The notes under the pieces were generated by a model, which was not told the origin of the DNA, made no database searches, and worked only from the letters and a program-made list of their open reading frames with translations. From JAJRRS01 sp965230275 (GTDB lineage: Bacteria; Planctomycetota; Phycisphaerae; Phycisphaerales; Phycisphaeraceae), in contig CBDDKO010000002.1 of the NCBI GenBank assembly GCA_965230275.1, positions 992,001 to 1,056,000 on the forward strand: a DNA stretch of 64,000 nt, read 5' to 3'. A program made the translations under genes and the position numbers. Positions 9,066 through 17,518 of the stretch are shown piece by piece. How positions within the stretch are numbered: the stretch's first letter is position 1; each line of letters starts with the position of its first letter.

Positions 9066-10085
9066 ATGAAACGTAATCAAGTACATCTCGACCGCCCCCG
9101 CGCCCTGGGCTTCAGCCTCATGGAAGTGCTGGTCGCGCTGGGCATCTTCGCGCTGGGCCTGGTCGCCGTCGCCGCCGTCTTCCCCACCGCCATCGCCATC
9201 CAGAGCGAGACCGTCCGCGACCTCGCCGGACAACGCGTCGCCATCAACGCGCAAACCACCATCCAGGCCATGGCCAACTCGTACAACAGCACCCACGACA
9301 CCAGCACCACCTGGTCCAATGCCTACACCACCCTCGCCTACCACCACGACCAGGACCCCTTGAACCGGGCCGGATCGCTTGAACCTTTCACCGACTCCGC
9401 CACACCCTCCACGGGCAAGACCGGCCAGGCCGGCGGCGTCCAGCCGATGATCGACCAGCCGATGTTCCCCGTCGCAATGCGACGCTCCGGCCCCGGGCCC
9501 TATACCGATCCGGTCGATACATTCATCCGCCTCAACGCCGTCCGCAGCTTCCACTACCTCTTCTCCGAAGAGGTCCGCAGCTACCCCAAGACCATCACCG
9601 ACACGCAGGCCCGTGATTACTACTGGGTCCCGTTCATCCAGCCCAAGGACCTGACCTCCACCAACCCCACCTGGATCGTCTACATCATGGTCATGCAACG
9701 ACACGGCACCGAGCGCCCGCCCGAGGCCCGCGCTGTCCGTGTCAACAACATCAACGGCACGACCCTCACCTTCGACAGCACCGGCCCCGCCAACGACTAC
9801 GAATGGCTCGACAACGACCAGGACGACGACGGCCTGCCCGACTTCATCCAGCCCGGCGACTGGGTCCTCGCCGACGACGGCTCGACCTTCCGCGTCATCG
9901 TCGCACAGAAAGACTCGATCACCATCGACGCCACCGTCCCGCCCTCGAGCATCAACACGCTTTACTACGCCGTCGCACTGGAAGGCGGCACCAACTGGAA
10001 CAGCCCGATCCCCAAGCCCGAAGCCCGCTCGCCGATGGTCCGCATCGAGCAGTTCGAGCTGGTTGTCAGGCCACCGGGCGGATGA
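9066..10085 (+). CDS. Prepilin-like protein (GspI/V-like position)
   Basis: 339 residues, two bases after the preceding stop, so probably translationally coupled. The N-terminus shows GFSLMEVLVALGIFALGLVA, the form typical of GspI/PilV-type minor pseudopilins (MEVLVAL). The soluble domain contains a DQDDDGLPDF acidic stretch that could bind calcium. Its family (prepilin-type N-terminal methylation domain) is clear; assignment to GspI rests on the N-terminal motif and on the following GspJ- and GspK-like genes. Confidence 0.8.
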   Translation: MKRNQVHLDRPRALGFSLMEVLVALGIFALGLVAVAAVFPTAIAIQSETVRDLAGQRVAINAQTTIQAMANSYNSTHDTSTTWSNAYTTLAYHHDQDPLNRAGSLEPFTDSATPSTGKTGQAGGVQPMIDQPMFPVAMRRSGPGPYTDPVDTFIRLNAVRSFHYLFSEEVRSYPKTITDTQARDYYWVPFIQPKDLTSTNPTWIVYIMVMQRHGTERPPEARAVRVNNINGTTLTFDSTGPANDYEWLDNDQDDDGLPDFIQPGDWVLADDGSTFRVIVAQKDSITIDATVPPSSINTLYYAVALEGGTNWNSPIPKPEARSPMVRIEQFELVVRPPGG

Positions 10086-10092
10086 GTTTGTC

Positions 10093-11568
10093 ATGACACA
10101 CATCGCACGCACATCCCGACGACACACCGGCGTGACCCTCATGGAAATGATGGTCGCATTGGCGATCACCACGTTCGTGATCCTGATTGTCAACCAGTTG
10201 TTCAACGAGGTCATCGCCACCGTCGGCCGGGGCACGCAGGCCGGCGAAATCCTCCAGCGCTCTCGCGCCTTCGACGAACAGCTCGCCACCGAAACCGAAA
10301 TGCAGCTCTCCGGCGGCAAAGACCCGTCCAACTCCGGGGACTGGTGGGGACGCATGGTCGGCCCCCGCGGCCGAACCGCCTCCGAACCTGGCGGCTTCCT
10401 CGCCGTCGTCCAACGACAGATAAACGCACCACTGACACTTGATGAAGCCATCGAAGGTGTTAACCACGTGCGGCCGATCCGCTCCGACCAGTTGATGTTC
10501 ATCTACGACCAGAAGCCACAGTTCGACCAGACCGGCAAGAAACGCCTCCCCCCCCTCGCCCCCGCAGGCAACTACACCTTCGCCGGCGACATGCGCAACT
10601 CGCTCAACGCCGACTACGTCCGCATCTGGTACGGCCACGCCGCCCAGCTCAACAGCGCTGGGGCATTCAGAGGTGACCTCGGCGACGATACAAATCCAGA
10701 CAATCCTAACTTCATCGCACAGGACTGGGTCCTCGGTCGACATGCTCTGTTTCTTACTGACAGTAGCGGTAATCCTGGAACTCGTCCTTTTGGAGCTTAT
10801 ATCAGCGGCACACCCAGCAATTACGCACTGAATACTGACAACGTCATCGATGGTCCAGGCGGACAGATGTACGAAGGAAACAGCGATGTGATTGATGCCA
10901 CCTTGGATTATCTTGTCAACACTGGTGCTGACAGTTTGTCGGCTAGGCCAAACGCTACGAGTTATCAAGGGCGTATCCTGACTATGATGTTCGCGGGTAG
11001 TAACCCGCTGCACACCAGTGCCAAGCCCGTCACCGACACGGCCGGCAACCTAAGCGCTTGGGACACCGCGCCGTCGCATACCTACTTCATGGGTGGCGTC
11101 AGCGACTTCATCGTCGAGTTCGCCGGCGACCTTGTGACCGGTGAAAACTACGCAAACAACACCTACGATCCCGACGGCGAACTGGACCGCGATCCCGACG
11201 GCCGGATCAAGTGGTACTCCGCATTCGATAACAATCCCGACCTGCCCGGCTTCGACGAGAACTACCCCGTTAGCTACCAGCCCCCGCAACCCACCAGCTA
11301 CCGAGCTGCAGCAAATAATACCGTGCTGAGCTTCTACCCCCGCGCCGATGCCGCCTTCATCTGGCAGCACTACGGCTCGCCTGGCTTCACCACCTGGCCC
11401 TGGATGCTCCGGATCCGGTACCGGCTGCACGACCGCCGCGGCGAGTTCGACGGCCGGGTCCTCATCGACGCCGCCGGCAAAGAGAACCCCGAACCCGGCG
11501 CGTGGTTTGAAACCATCATCCCCGTCAACCACCAGGGCATCGTTCCCGTCTCGCCGCCCATACGTTGA
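10093..11568 (+). CDS. Prepilin-like protein (GspJ/W-like position)
   Basis: 491 residues from ATG 10093; upstream in-frame sequence belongs to the previous gene in another frame. The N-terminus shows GVTLMEMMVALAITTFVILI, the GspJ/PilW-like pattern with Glu at +5, then one membrane helix and a large extracytoplasmic domain. It is more than twice the length of classical GspJ. Base composition dips between about 10680 and 11000 (more A/T, more varied codons), which could mark a recently acquired or fast-evolving surface segment. Its stop overlaps an in-frame TTG of the next gene. Confidence 0.8.
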   Translation: MTHIARTSRRHTGVTLMEMMVALAITTFVILIVNQLFNEVIATVGRGTQAGEILQRSRAFDEQLATETEMQLSGGKDPSNSGDWWGRMVGPRGRTASEPGGFLAVVQRQINAPLTLDEAIEGVNHVRPIRSDQLMFIYDQKPQFDQTGKKRLPPLAPAGNYTFAGDMRNSLNADYVRIWYGHAAQLNSAGAFRGDLGDDTNPDNPNFIAQDWVLGRHALFLTDSSGNPGTRPFGAYISGTPSNYALNTDNVIDGPGGQMYEGNSDVIDATLDYLVNTGADSLSARPNATSYQGRILTMMFAGSNPLHTSAKPVTDTAGNLSAWDTAPSHTYFMGGVSDFIVEFAGDLVTGENYANNTYDPDGELDRDPDGRIKWYSAFDNNPDLPGFDENYPVSYQPPQPTSYRAAANNTVLSFYPRADAAFIWQHYGSPGFTTWPWMLRIRYRLHDRRGEFDGRVLIDAAGKENPEPGAWFETIIPVNHQGIVPVSPPIR

Positions 11569-11603
11569 CCACCGGCTACTCCAACATGATTAGGAAGCGC
11601 ATC

Positions 11604-14600
11604 ATGACAGACGCAACCTACAACAACATGCCGAACCCCGCGTTGGCTAAACATGAGCTGCCCCCGCGCCGCGACAGGATCGCCCGCTCCCCGCGCTCCG
11701 CCGGCTCGCTGCTCATCCTCATCGTCACCGTCCTGGTCATCATCGCCCTGGTCGGCATCGCCTTCCTGCAACGCGTCCGCCTCGACCAGGCCGCCACCGC
11801 CCGGCACGAACGCGACTACATCGACCAGGTCATCTCCGGCATCCTCTCAGAAATCTCCGGCCAGATGACCGAAGACGTCTTCGATAACGCCACCAACGGC
11901 CGAGAGCTCTACGACTACCCGTGGACAAAAGATGTCAGAGAGATGGACGCCTTCTTCATCGACGGTTCCAAAGTGCCCGGCAGAGTTAACGGCGCGGGCA
12001 AACTGGATTCGGGCGACTATATCTCGACCCACGAAGACGATCGCTGGCTCGCATCCACCGCGCCCATCTATAAATCCGCCGCACAGCCCTACCGATGGCT
12101 GCACCTGACCAACCTCACCGGCATCTGGCTGGACCTGCCCGCCTTCGGTAGCGGCAACACCACGCCCGTCGAACGACCCATCGACGGGGGCCCCGGCAAC
12201 CCGGAAGATTCCGACACCGACATCTGGGTCACCGATCGAGCCTTCACCGGCAACTCCAGCAGCCTGGCCTACATCCCCAATAACTACGAGCAGCGCGGCG
12301 TCGATACCGACCTCGACGGCATCCTCGATGCGCAGTGGCAGTGGGCCCCGCGCTCCGTCCGCCAGATCGCCGGCCGCGAGTACGTCATGGCCGTACGCAT
12401 CGTTGACCTCTCGGCCATGCTCAACGTCAACACCGCCGTCGTCGGCACAGCCAACGGCTTCTCGCCCTTCTCCAACGCCACCAAGCCCAACGTCATGCGC
12501 GGCTACGACCCCACCGGCATCGACCTCTCCCGCCTGGCCAAACGCGTCAACTACGGCAATAACTCTCTGATCAACTACTCTCAGCCCACCCTCACCTCCT
12601 TCGGCGGTAACGCATTACTTGAATTACAAGACCTGTTCGACCGCCGATCACTACAGAACTCCGCCTCAAGCCCACCACTGATCCCCGGCAGCCCCGCCCT
12701 GCCGCTCACCGCCACGCAGGCACGCCGTCTCTGGGACCGCCAGGCCTCCATCTACGGCAACTTCGACCGCAACTACCAGTCCGACTCCGAGTTCGACCTC
12801 CGCAAGCAGGCCGGCGTCAACGACTTCTACGTTAACTCCCCGCTCGAAACCGACATGCCCAAACTAATGCGCCAGGCCGCGAACTTCGATTCAGGTATCT
12901 GGGGCATCGAGGCCAGCTACGAAGACGTCGTCGGCACCACCGGCTCGTTCGAATCCAAGATCAGCAAGTGGTTCTACGGCACGAACCCCAGCAACCTGAC
13001 AGATACCAATACCGACGCCTTCGATGTCAATAGACGGTACTTCCGCGGCATCCGCCACATGCTCACCACCGCCAGCGGGACGGGCATCTTCAGCTCCAAG
13101 TACAGCGGCGGCGGCTCCGCCATCGGCATACGACGCTTCGCACTGAACCGCGACTTCAACGGCGAGTTGACCGACGGCGACCCGACCACCGAGACCAACC
13201 TCCGCGAACAGATCGATGCCGCCTTCAAACTCGGCTTGACCCCCCCCGACTACTACCTTGGCGGCGTGGGCAGCTTGGCCAATCTCAACCAACTCATCGA
13301 CGAATATGTCGCCGCCATCATCAACTACAGCGACGAAGACACGGTCCCCCAAGGCTACAACGCAGGCGGCACAACCTACTACGGCCTCGAAAAACTCCCC
13401 TTCCTCCGCGAGGTCTACGTCCAGGCGCTCTATGCCGACCGGGACATCGACGATGGCACAGGTAATCCCGGGAGTGACGGGCTGTATGACACGTGGGAAT
13501 ACTTCGAAGCCGATGTCGGTGGCGACACCCGCGCGATGGTCATCGAACTAGGTAATCCCTTCAGCCACCGGATCCACGGCATCGATCCCAATCCCACAGA
13601 CTTAAATACAGAAGGGCTTGAGGATCAGGTTGAAATCCGGGTCGTCGAAGTGGGCTCAGGAACACTGGTAGGCAGCTGGCTCTTCGGGCCGGGTACCCCC
13701 GACATCGAGGCCCGTAATGATAGCGGTGACGAGGATACGCTGCTCGTTTTCAGCCCACCGGTTGATGCGCTCGATAACACCGGTGCGGCAGGCGGTCCGG
13801 GTACCGACATGGTCACCGAGTTGAACTTTCCCGCCGGTGCCCGCACCTTGGAACTCGCACCCGGCACGCTCACGCAAAACTTTTCGCCCGGCAATGGGCG
13901 GACCCTTGAGGTTCAACTCTGGGTGGACACACCCGATGGCTTTGTGATGTACGACAAGCTGACCATGCACCCCGACGCATCACTGCCCACGCCTATCATC
14001 AAGCCTACTGCTACCGCGGCCCCACCAGTACACCAATTCGCCCAAGCCTCCTCGGCCCGGGACAGCCGAGGTATCCGGTTCGTTGTCGACGATGGCCCCG
14101 CGTCAACCGATCTCGAGAACGCGATCCCAAATGAATCGACACCCGTCACAGCAATCAGCGCCGACATCGACCGCTTCGGGCAAGACGACAAGAGCCCGGC
14201 GGCCAGGGTTGCAGACTACGGCGGCATCTACGCCAACTTCTACAACGAGCTGCAGCTGCCCATGGCCGACAGGCCGATGCGCAGCCTCGCCGAGTTGGCG
14301 TGGGTCCATATGTTCGGGTTCACCAATACCCAAACCTTCTCCGAGCGAATGTCGGCCATTGGCCCCAGTGGTTTCAACGCCAACCGCCACTTCCTGCTCA
14401 TCAACCCGCAGGACCCGGACTACGACGTGTTACCGAGCCTCGGCGTCCCCCACGCCGCCGTCCTCATGGATATATTCACCACCGTCGGCCCCGCCAACGA
14501 CAACCGCGACAACAATAACGACGACGGCGACGACACCATCAGCACAGGCTTTGACGAACCGTTCAGCACCACCGACGATTTGAAGTATGAACAGTTCGTC

Positions 14601-15215
14601 CCCGGCACGATCAACGTAAACACCGCGACACTCCCGGTGCTGACACTCGGCTCGCCATTGGCTGAGAGCATCGACGACATCGAAGCGTTAATGCGTCTGA
14701 TCATCGCCTACCGTGATCAGCCGACCAAGCAGGCGGCGGGCTACACCGATGTTTTAGCTCCCCTCACCACCGACCTGAACCTGCGACAAAGCATCACCAC
14801 CACCACAGGCGTGGATCGGGCCAATCCAGGCATCGCCTCAATCGGCGAGTTGCTGTTCCTCGACAGAGGTACTTTTGGAGTCGACTCCCCCTTCGATATC
14901 CAGCGTTATGCAAATGACGCCGACCCCGCCCTGCCTGATCTGGTTGACCTCTACCCCGACCCCGATGAGAACGGCTCAAACGCTATCGACCAGGGCGATG
15001 ACAACGAACAGCGGCTCGCTCGCTTCCAGATGCTCAGCCAGGCGCTCAGCGCCCGCAGCGATACCTACGTCGCCTACGTCGTGGTGCGCGGCTACGATCA
15101 GAACAACTTCAACGGCCTGCCGGTCGAGAGCGCCCAGTTCATCGCGATCTTCAATCGCGGTTCGATGGAAGATAAGAACGACTCGGTGGACATCAAGTTC
15201 CTCCGGCTGCAATGA
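11604..15215 (+). CDS. Very large GspK-like minor pseudopilin
   Basis: About 1203 residues from ATG 11604, chosen because AGGAAG lies 6-12 bases upstream; TTG 11565 and ATG 11586 are in-frame alternatives. Seen: a basic N-terminus, one membrane helix (SLLILIVTVLVIIALVGIAF), a very long periplasmic region, and near residue 1010 the GTINVNTAT sequence, the hallmark of the helix-hairpin-helix region of GspK, followed by EALMRLIIAYRD. GspK lacks the Glu5 of other pseudopilins and caps the pseudopilus tip; here the Glu is also missing. The protein is over three times the usual GspK length, so large inserted domains are expected. Position right after the I- and J-like genes supports the call. Confidence 0.78.
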   Translation: MTDATYNNMPNPALAKHELPPRRDRIARSPRSAGSLLILIVTVLVIIALVGIAFLQRVRLDQAATARHERDYIDQVISGILSEISGQMTEDVFDNATNGRELYDYPWTKDVREMDAFFIDGSKVPGRVNGAGKLDSGDYISTHEDDRWLASTAPIYKSAAQPYRWLHLTNLTGIWLDLPAFGSGNTTPVERPIDGGPGNPEDSDTDIWVTDRAFTGNSSSLAYIPNNYEQRGVDTDLDGILDAQWQWAPRSVRQIAGREYVMAVRIVDLSAMLNVNTAVVGTANGFSPFSNATKPNVMRGYDPTGIDLSRLAKRVNYGNNSLINYSQPTLTSFGGNALLELQDLFDRRSLQNSASSPPLIPGSPALPLTATQARRLWDRQASIYGNFDRNYQSDSEFDLRKQAGVNDFYVNSPLETDMPKLMRQAANFDSGIWGIEASYEDVVGTTGSFESKISKWFYGTNPSNLTDTNTDAFDVNRRYFRGIRHMLTTASGTGIFSSKYSGGGSAIGIRRFALNRDFNGELTDGDPTTETNLREQIDAAFKLGLTPPDYYLGGVGSLANLNQLIDEYVAAIINYSDEDTVPQGYNAGGTTYYGLEKLPFLREVYVQALYADRDIDDGTGNPGSDGLYDTWEYFEADVGGDTRAMVIELGNPFSHRIHGIDPNPTDLNTEGLEDQVEIRVVEVGSGTLVGSWLFGPGTPDIEARNDSGDEDTLLVFSPPVDALDNTGAAGGPGTDMVTELNFPAGARTLELAPGTLTQNFSPGNGRTLEVQLWVDTPDGFVMYDKLTMHPDASLPTPIIKPTATAAPPVHQFAQASSARDSRGIRFVVDDGPASTDLENAIPNESTPVTAISADIDRFGQDDKSPAARVADYGGIYANFYNELQLPMADRPMRSLAELAWVHMFGFTNTQTFSERMSAIGPSGFNANRHFLLINPQDPDYDVLPSLGVPHAAVLMDIFTTVGPANDNRDNNNDDGDDTISTGFDEPFSTTDDLKYEQFVPGTINVNTATLPVLTLGSPLAESIDDIEALMRLIIAYRDQPTKQAAGYTDVLAPLTTDLNLRQSITTTTGVDRANPGIASIGELLFLDRGTFGVDSPFDIQRYANDADPALPDLVDLYPDPDENGSNAIDQGDDNEQRLARFQMLSQALSARSDTYVAYVVVRGYDQNNFNGLPVESAQFIAIFNRGSMEDKNDSVDIKFLRLQ

Positions 15216-15333
15216 GTCGGTGATGAGGTGTAGACAGTGGGCGGGAGCCGGGGGTGATGGAATGCGTTATGATCCGCTTAACTGAGACAGACCTTAACGA
15301 ATGAGACAGCTTCCGGGGGTGAAGGGATAGACG

Positions 15334-16137
15334 ATGCAGAAGCAACGCGGATTTACACTCATGGAACTGCTGGTCGTGATCGGCATCATCGCGCTGCTGG
15401 TCGGGCTGTTGTTCCCCGCCCTCGCGGCCGTCCAGAACACCGCCAAGAAGAATGAGAACAACGCCCAGGTCCGAAAGGTCATCCAGGCGATGATCCAGTC
15501 CAGCGAAGCGCGTCGCGGCTTCTTCCCCGGCATCAGCTCGCCCACCGAGTTCACACAGGTGGACTGGGACGACGACAACACGCTCGAACCCGTCAACGGC
15601 AGCGACCCCGCCGTACGCTACTGGATACTCCTCGACGGCAACTACATCGACGGCGCCAGCCTCTTCAGCCCACGCGAAACCAAGGAGCCCTGGTCCTTCG
15701 GCGAAGTTACCACCGAACACTACTCCTTCGCCATGCTCAAGATCGCCGACAATAATAATTTCGCCACCACCACCAGCCCCAACGACCGCTACCGACGCGA
15801 AGAGTGGCGCAACGAGCAAAACGCCCTCGCCCCCGTCGTCACCGACCGCCTGGCAGAAACCGACACACACACATCGACCAGCCTGGGCGATCCGACTACC
15901 TACCTCAGCATCCACCCCAGCAGTTCTATCGGCGAGTGGCACGGCTCGGTGGGCCGCGGCGACCTGAGCGTCGAGTTCATCGAGACCGCCGAAGTCTCCA
16001 CACGCATCTCCGGCTACAACAACGTCGACAACGACGACATCTTCGACGACGCAGCGCCAACCGGCTCGACCGAAGGGCTTAAAAACGCCGCCATGACCTA
16101 CGACGGCTACGACGACCCCGTCGGCCCGTTCGAGTAA
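15334..16137 (+). CDS. Prepilin-like protein closing the secretion cluster
   Basis: 267 residues with QRGFTLMELLVVIGIIALLVG at the N-terminus, a perfect prepilin peptidase site plus hydrophobic helix, followed by AALAAVQNTAKKNENNAQV, typical of GspG/pseudopilin helices. The remainder is a soluble domain without a motif I know. It lies 118 bases after the GspK-like gene on the same strand. It is a second GspG-like candidate in the locus. It lacks the H-X9-DG motif seen in the prepilin-like genes at 24.8 and 28.0 kb. Confidence 0.8.
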   Translation: MQKQRGFTLMELLVVIGIIALLVGLLFPALAAVQNTAKKNENNAQVRKVIQAMIQSSEARRGFFPGISSPTEFTQVDWDDDNTLEPVNGSDPAVRYWILLDGNYIDGASLFSPRETKEPWSFGEVTTEHYSFAMLKIADNNNFATTTSPNDRYRREEWRNEQNALAPVVTDRLAETDTHTSTSLGDPTTYLSIHPSSSIGEWHGSVGRGDLSVEFIETAEVSTRISGYNNVDNDDIFDDAAPTGSTEGLKNAAMTYDGYDDPVGPFE

Positions 16138-16194
16138 GTAATCACAACGTCTCCCCGGACATGCTCGTTATCTACCGCAACGAGGGACCGCGCG

Positions 16195-16635
16195 ATGGAC
16201 CCAGACTGTATCTTCTGCAAGATCGCCGCCGGCGAAATCCCTTGTCACAAGCTATATGAAGACGACCGCGTCCTCGCCTTCCTCGACCTAGGCCCGCTGG
16301 CGACCGGCCACGCGCTGCTCATCCCCAAGGCCCACGCCAGGACCGTCGCCGACATGACCGATGAAGACGCCGCCGCCGTCGGTAGGGCCCTCCCCAGGCT
16401 ATGCCGCGCCGTGATGAAAGCCACCGGCTGCAACGACTACAACGTCCTGGTCAACATCGGCGAAAACGCCGGCCAGGTCGTCATGCACACCCACTTCCAC
16501 ATCATCCCCAAACCCCCAATCGCCCCCCGCCGCAACGGCCCCCCCGGCTCCGGCCTCGGCCTCTACTGGCCCGCCCAGGAACTCGACCACGAGCAGGCCA
16601 AGCTCCTCGCAAAACAGATCGCCGACGCGATTTAA
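16195..16635 (+). CDS. HIT family (HINT-like) nucleotide hydrolase/transferase
   Basis: 146 residues, a complete HIT protein. Seen: CIFCKIAAGEIP at the N-terminus, YEDDRVLAFLDLGPLATGHALLIPK, NVLVNIGENAGQVVMHTHFHIIP with the histidine triad HxHxH near residues 100-104. HIT proteins hydrolyse or transfer nucleoside monophosphates from small substrates; the exact substrate is unknown. The two cysteines at 5 and 8 recall the zinc-binding N-terminus of some HINT proteins. It follows the prepilin cluster by 57 bases but has no obvious functional link to it. Confidence 0.9.
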   Translation: MDPDCIFCKIAAGEIPCHKLYEDDRVLAFLDLGPLATGHALLIPKAHARTVADMTDEDAAAVGRALPRLCRAVMKATGCNDYNVLVNIGENAGQVVMHTHFHIIPKPPIAPRRNGPPGSGLGLYWPAQELDHEQAKLLAKQIADAI

Positions 16636-16677
16636 TGTTCAAGACCCCCGGAGACCACTACCTGGAAAGTGGTATAG

Positions 16678-17388
16678 TCACTTCCGTGACCACATGAGGA
16701 TCATTCCAGGAATCAAGACCGCTGCAGATGTTGGTTCGGGGACCAGATCAAATAACACGCCGTCTGACCGCATCGAGACATATGTATTGCCTTGTGTGGG
16801 CTGTTGCTTAAGCACATAGGTTTCTGATGCGTCCAGCGTAACGGTGCCGAGGCAATACCACTCGTTACCGTTCATGTTGCCATCACCGCCAGGTGTTAGA
16901 TGTTGCTGATAGCCAGCGTCTTCATTTTGATCGACCGTTACACTAAAAAGCGTACCGTATGGCCCATCCAATTCGTAGAGCGTGGGGCCTCCATCCACAT
17001 TGGTACTCTGGGGCCAGGTCGCATAAACCTTGTAGGTTCCCGACTCGCCGGCAGACATCCCCGATGAGGTATCCCCATCATCATTCATGGCAAGGCCCTG
17101 CGTAATCGGTCTGTTGTCACCATCAACACCCGGCGTGTACGAATACAGATAAGTATCCGGCTCGTTTACACCATCACCCCCATAGATACTATTAGGCGTA
17201 TACAGCCCAAGCGCATAGGATTTGGAGCCCGATAGCCGATAGGAGGTCGTGTCCCCTCCAAAACTGAAGTTCGAGGAGCCAATTCCTAAGCCAACAGGCG
17301 GCTCAATGAGGAACGCTGCATGTGATGGTGCGATGTGCCAAACCATCGCAATAAAGATGGTCAAGAAAATAGCTGCTTGCTTTCTCAT
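16678..17388 (-). CDS. Small PEP-CTERM-type exported protein (paralogue of 43142)
   Basis: 236 residues from ATG 17388, preceded on its strand by GGAGGGG; an upstream in-frame start gives 12 more residues without a ribosome site. Seen: signal peptide (MRKQAAIFLTIFIAMVW to SHA), mature N-terminus AFLIEPP, a beta-rich middle, and the C-terminal VPEPTSAAVLIPGMILMWSRK, which fits the PEP-CTERM sorting signal (PEP, hydrophobic helix, basic end). Such proteins are thought to be processed by exosortase at the envelope. It shares AFxIEP, YPQSTN and a VLFDxVPEP ending with the protein at 43142, so the two form a paralogous pair. No catalytic motif seen. Confidence 0.75.
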   Translation of the reverse strand: MRKQAAIFLTIFIAMVWHIAPSHAAFLIEPPVGLGIGSSNFSFGGDTTSYRLSGSKSYALGLYTPNSIYGGDGVNEPDTYLYSYTPGVDGDNRPITQGLAMNDDGDTSSGMSAGESGTYKVYATWPQSTNVDGGPTLYELDGPYGTLFSVTVDQNEDAGYQQHLTPGGDGNMNGNEWYCLGTVTLDASETYVLKQQPTQGNTYVSMRSDGVLFDLVPEPTSAAVLIPGMILMWSRK

Positions 17389-17518
17389 ATATCCCCTCCA
17401 GATTTCTGCATATCCACCTAGCAATCTTTGGCGAGAGTATTCTCACTAACTCACACCTGCATGCTCATGGTAGCAGTATGGGTATCGATATACTATAAGC
17501 AATCCATACTTTTTAATC

